DNA of 64,000 nucleotides from Anopheles merus (Eukaryota > Arthropoda > Insecta > Diptera > Culicidae): the NCBI RefSeq assembly GCF_017562075.2, contig NC_054085.1, positions 36,164,039 through 36,228,038 on the forward strand, written 5' to 3'. The first letter of the stretch is position 1. Every line of letters starts with the position of its first letter. The notes beneath the pieces are model-generated. The model searched no databases. It had not been told where the DNA came from and saw only the letters and a list, made by a program, of their open reading frames with translations. Below, one piece after another: positions 61,242 to 64,000 of this stretch. Position numbers and translations under genes: made by a program.

Positions 61242-61254
61242 GCGCCATCTATTG
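61242..61254 (-). promoter_or_regulatory. CTCF-like core site GCGCCATCTATTG (reverse)
   Basis: Shares GCGCCATCTAT with the site in cyclase intron 5 and lies at the right end of an AT-rich block. It is a motif match only. Confidence 0.3.
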
Positions 61255-61591
61255 CAAAACCTATGCAATTACTTTAGAAGAGTGATGATGTCTACTAATG
61301 CTCATTCCTTCACGTCAAACGATTAACGATTTGTTTAGTTTAATAGCAACAACATAATTAATACAAGAAGAGCATTCGAATTTGTATGTTAAACTTACAT
61401 ATGAACGCCTTTTCACGTAATCCAGTTTAAATCACTATCTTTTTCTAGTACTATCACAGAAAAGGTAAATATATACAAATGCTCACAAGGTGCTTCAGTG
61501 TTTTGTTTGTTTTCCCCGTTGGAAGAAAGTGCTCACCACACACGAAATGTGGGGACGACCTACTGCTACTAGTACTAGCACCACCAACACC

Positions 61592-61620
61592 ACTACTACT
61601 ACTGCTACTACTACTACTAT
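61592..61620. repeat. (ACT)n / (ACTACTGCT) microsatellite
   Basis: Imperfect trinucleotide repeat, read directly. It creates Ser/Leu/Thr homopolymer open frames that are not genes. Confidence 0.9.
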
Positions 61621-64000
61621 TGCTATTGCTCGTCACCCATTCGCATCCTCTCCGTGCACCCACGGGCATCCCGAGACAAGGCCAACGAATTGCAGCCAGA
61701 AATTAATCGCCCACCGGTCCACAAAACCGGTGACGAGTCGAGAGCAAGTCCCAGGGAACCGGCACCTCTCGCTGGTCGTCGTTGTCGTTCGTCGCAGGTA
61801 TGTTTGGAACCACCTTGAGAAGCTAGTTCCCGCCACCCGTAGACTTGAGCTCGGTTTGCGCGAAACAGGTTAGACCGGGCCGGATCCCGCGGCTTCCCGT
61901 GGCCTGCGAGTTGTTGTGATTCCGGTGACACTCTCTGCCGGGGTTTGCGAGCAGATGTCATCCCGGGGAAGTTCCCGAGACGGGGCCCCGTTGTGTTGGG
62001 TGCTGGGTGTTGTGCTGTGGAGCGGGTGCGAGAGGTCAATGAAACTGCTGCACAGCCTAGGCAAAGTGGTTTTTCGAGGCGCGAACGGGCGCCTCGTGTG
62101 CGCTCGCGTGGTTGTGGTTTTGGTTGACTTGCAGCGTGCAGCTTCCCCGGGCACTGCATGGGCTCAGTGCAAACTCTTTGAAGTGTTGCAGTGCAATTTG
62201 TGAATATTTGTTACAGAAGTCATGCTCGAAAGATCTCCCTTCATTTGGGAATTAGTGCAAAGTTTGCATTTAATTACAATTAGGCTGGAATTTGTAGCAG
62301 CACAGTTTGGCCACCAGCTCTACGGAACAGAGGGTTTTCTCCCTTCTGCTTTCTTAACCCATCCAGCTGTATTAGCAAGTCACTGCAACCACTAGCCACT
62401 AGTTCTGTGCGGAGTTTTTCCTCTTCACCATGCTGGCAAGAAGCGGAGAGAAATGTGATTTAGAGGAAAAGTGAGGAAGAAAATACGAAACACCCTGTCA
62501 ACACAACCAGGCACACCGGAGTGCGATAAAATGTAGCCGTATGATAGCGAATGATCCTCAACACAACGAGAGTGTGTGTGTGTGTGTGCTGGAAATGAAA
62601 AACGTCGGCCGTGTGCATTCGAGCGAGCTTCCGATGGCTCCGGATGGCTGTCCTTTTGCGACATGCACACGCGTGGCACTGTGGCACTGGATGATAGCTG
62701 CCTCCCAGCCCGAAAGCGAACCTTAGCTTTTGCCACAAGCTTTTGCCACCGGAAAATACACAACTCTGCAGATATGTGTGTTCGTGCGAGTGTTTGCAAA
62801 AAGTTCTCTTTTCCAATCCCAAGTTGCCCGTGGAGGATTACTCGTTTCTTGGCAATCCTATTCGTGTCACTTTTTTTTGCCTCCCTAGAAGGCGGTAGAG
62901 TGCATTAATGCAACGCGTGTCGGTGACAGCACGCAGCGTAATGTTTTGTATTGCGCTTTTGTGTTGCGTTTTTTTCGCTCTTCTTCTCCTTGCTCGACCT
63001 CCCCTGGGGCACGGCCGAGTCACGGTCAAGGCAGTCCATTGCAGAGAGGAAAAATCATAAGCTTGTTCGTACATAAAAGAGACAAGATAAAGGCATGCTT
63101 TGAGAGGGCTTTTTTGTGTTTGGAAGCTTGTGCTGGATAGTTCTGCAAAACTATCTTTATTTATTTATATTTGTTTAAGACAAGGAAGCTTTGTATAATA
63201 ACTCAATGTTGTGTTGACAGAACGGTTCTAATCTTCAGAATTGAAGCAAACGTTAAGGAATCGTTCACTACACAGTGCATTCGTGCCCTCGTTAGCATGA
63301 TCTGATTGGCCAAAAATAGTTCATCAATATAACCGAAACCGATCAGTTCCCCGTTTCCTTACGACAGTCGTCGATTACTTCCCCCCGTTCGCGCCGGCTT
63401 TGCCCGCCGAAACTTTACCCAATCGCTCACACTCGTCCAAGCGTTTCGGAATCCGGCACAAACCGGCTCGCGTTGGCCGAAACATTTCACCCGCCATAAC
63501 TGAATCCATCCATCATGCTACTTTGTTTGGGTCTGATTGGCACACGTTTCGCAGTTTGAAGTCGTCATGAACTGTACACGCGCACACACACACACGCACA
63601 CGAGCACACGCGTACGCACGTTCTTCAACCCTTTTTTTCATTACCATTTGGCGACTGGTCGATTTCCGGTTAGCTGTTGCCTGACGAAGCTGTACGCCAG
63701 AAGAGCGAACTGATGATCACCAGCGATGACCATGAAATTTCCGCGGCCCCACCAAAGCACCCGATCGATCATCGGCAGAACTTACGTGCTCCCGCCGTTT
63801 TTTTTTATGCTTCCACTGCTGTTGCTGCTGCTGCTTTATCGTGTTTCTCTTAAACACTATCCCGTGCTACGTAGTGACTACGGAACGCAAAAGGGCGGTT
63901 AGACGGAAGATAAACTTTTTTTTTTCTTCTCTTCAACATGCAAAAGCCTACCCCATTCCTTCCCTCTGGGTGGGTTCATGCGGTTGGCAAATCAATTAAT

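Larger units (their letters stand above)
55783..64000. other. Noncoding region to window end
   Basis: No defensible exon on either strand. It contains a (CT)n tract, trinucleotide repeats, an AT-rich block at 60950-61450 and a CTCF-like site at 61242. It may be intron of a gene running off the right edge. Confidence 0.5.

Noticed and set aside
61454..62159. Overlapping frames with Ser/Thr/Leu runs
   Set aside because: Driven by the ACT/GCT microsatellite, with no family match and antisense equally open.

Overview
This window reads as insect nuclear DNA, most likely from a mosquito of the genus Anopheles. The reasons are dipteran-style splice sites, introns from about 70 bp to 2.6 kb, many CA/GT, GA/CT and trinucleotide microsatellites, and a receptor guanylyl cyclase of the insect type. 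The genus is an inference from sequence style and was not tested by a search.

Only one protein-coding gene can be reconstructed with confidence. It is a single-pass receptor (membrane) guanylyl cyclase on the + strand, with the ATG at 17888 and the stop at 32838. It has 14 coding exons whose phases join into a 3741-nt reading frame of 1246 codons plus stop. In order the protein has a signal peptide, an ANF-receptor-type extracellular domain, one membrane segment, a kinase-homology domain that lacks the catalytic Asp, a coiled-coil linker, a complete guanylyl cyclase domain and a basic, Ser-rich tail. A splice acceptor at 17596-17597, upstream of the ATG, suggests one or more untranslated first exons further left that I cannot place. 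A polyadenylation signal lies at 33237.

Downstream of this gene is the most unusual object in the window: a large, imperfect inverted duplication. The left arm (about 33976-37030) and right arm (about 39097-42185) are each about 3 kb, read as reverse complements at high identity, and flank a unique spacer of about 2.1 kb. The arms carry no convincing protein. They look like a duplicated promoter/5'-UTR exon: strong strand asymmetry, simple repeats, and a conserved splice donor facing outward in both copies. The arms differ by small indels, by a CA-repeat length change and by a 76-bp segment found only in the right arm.

The flanks (1-17.6 kb and 42.2-64 kb) are noncoding as far as I can read. 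They hold microsatellites, two degenerate tRNA-like (SINE-type) fragments, several sites resembling the insect CTCF core, three perfect CRE palindromes, and a stretch at 53-55.8 kb that looks like GA-rich 5'-UTR/promoter sequence ending in an ATG directly followed by a splice donor. A plausible but unproved reading is that a second, rightward gene has its untranslated 5' exons between 40 and 56 kb and its coding body beyond the window. I saw no convincing functional tRNA, rRNA, CRISPR array, virus or intact transposon.
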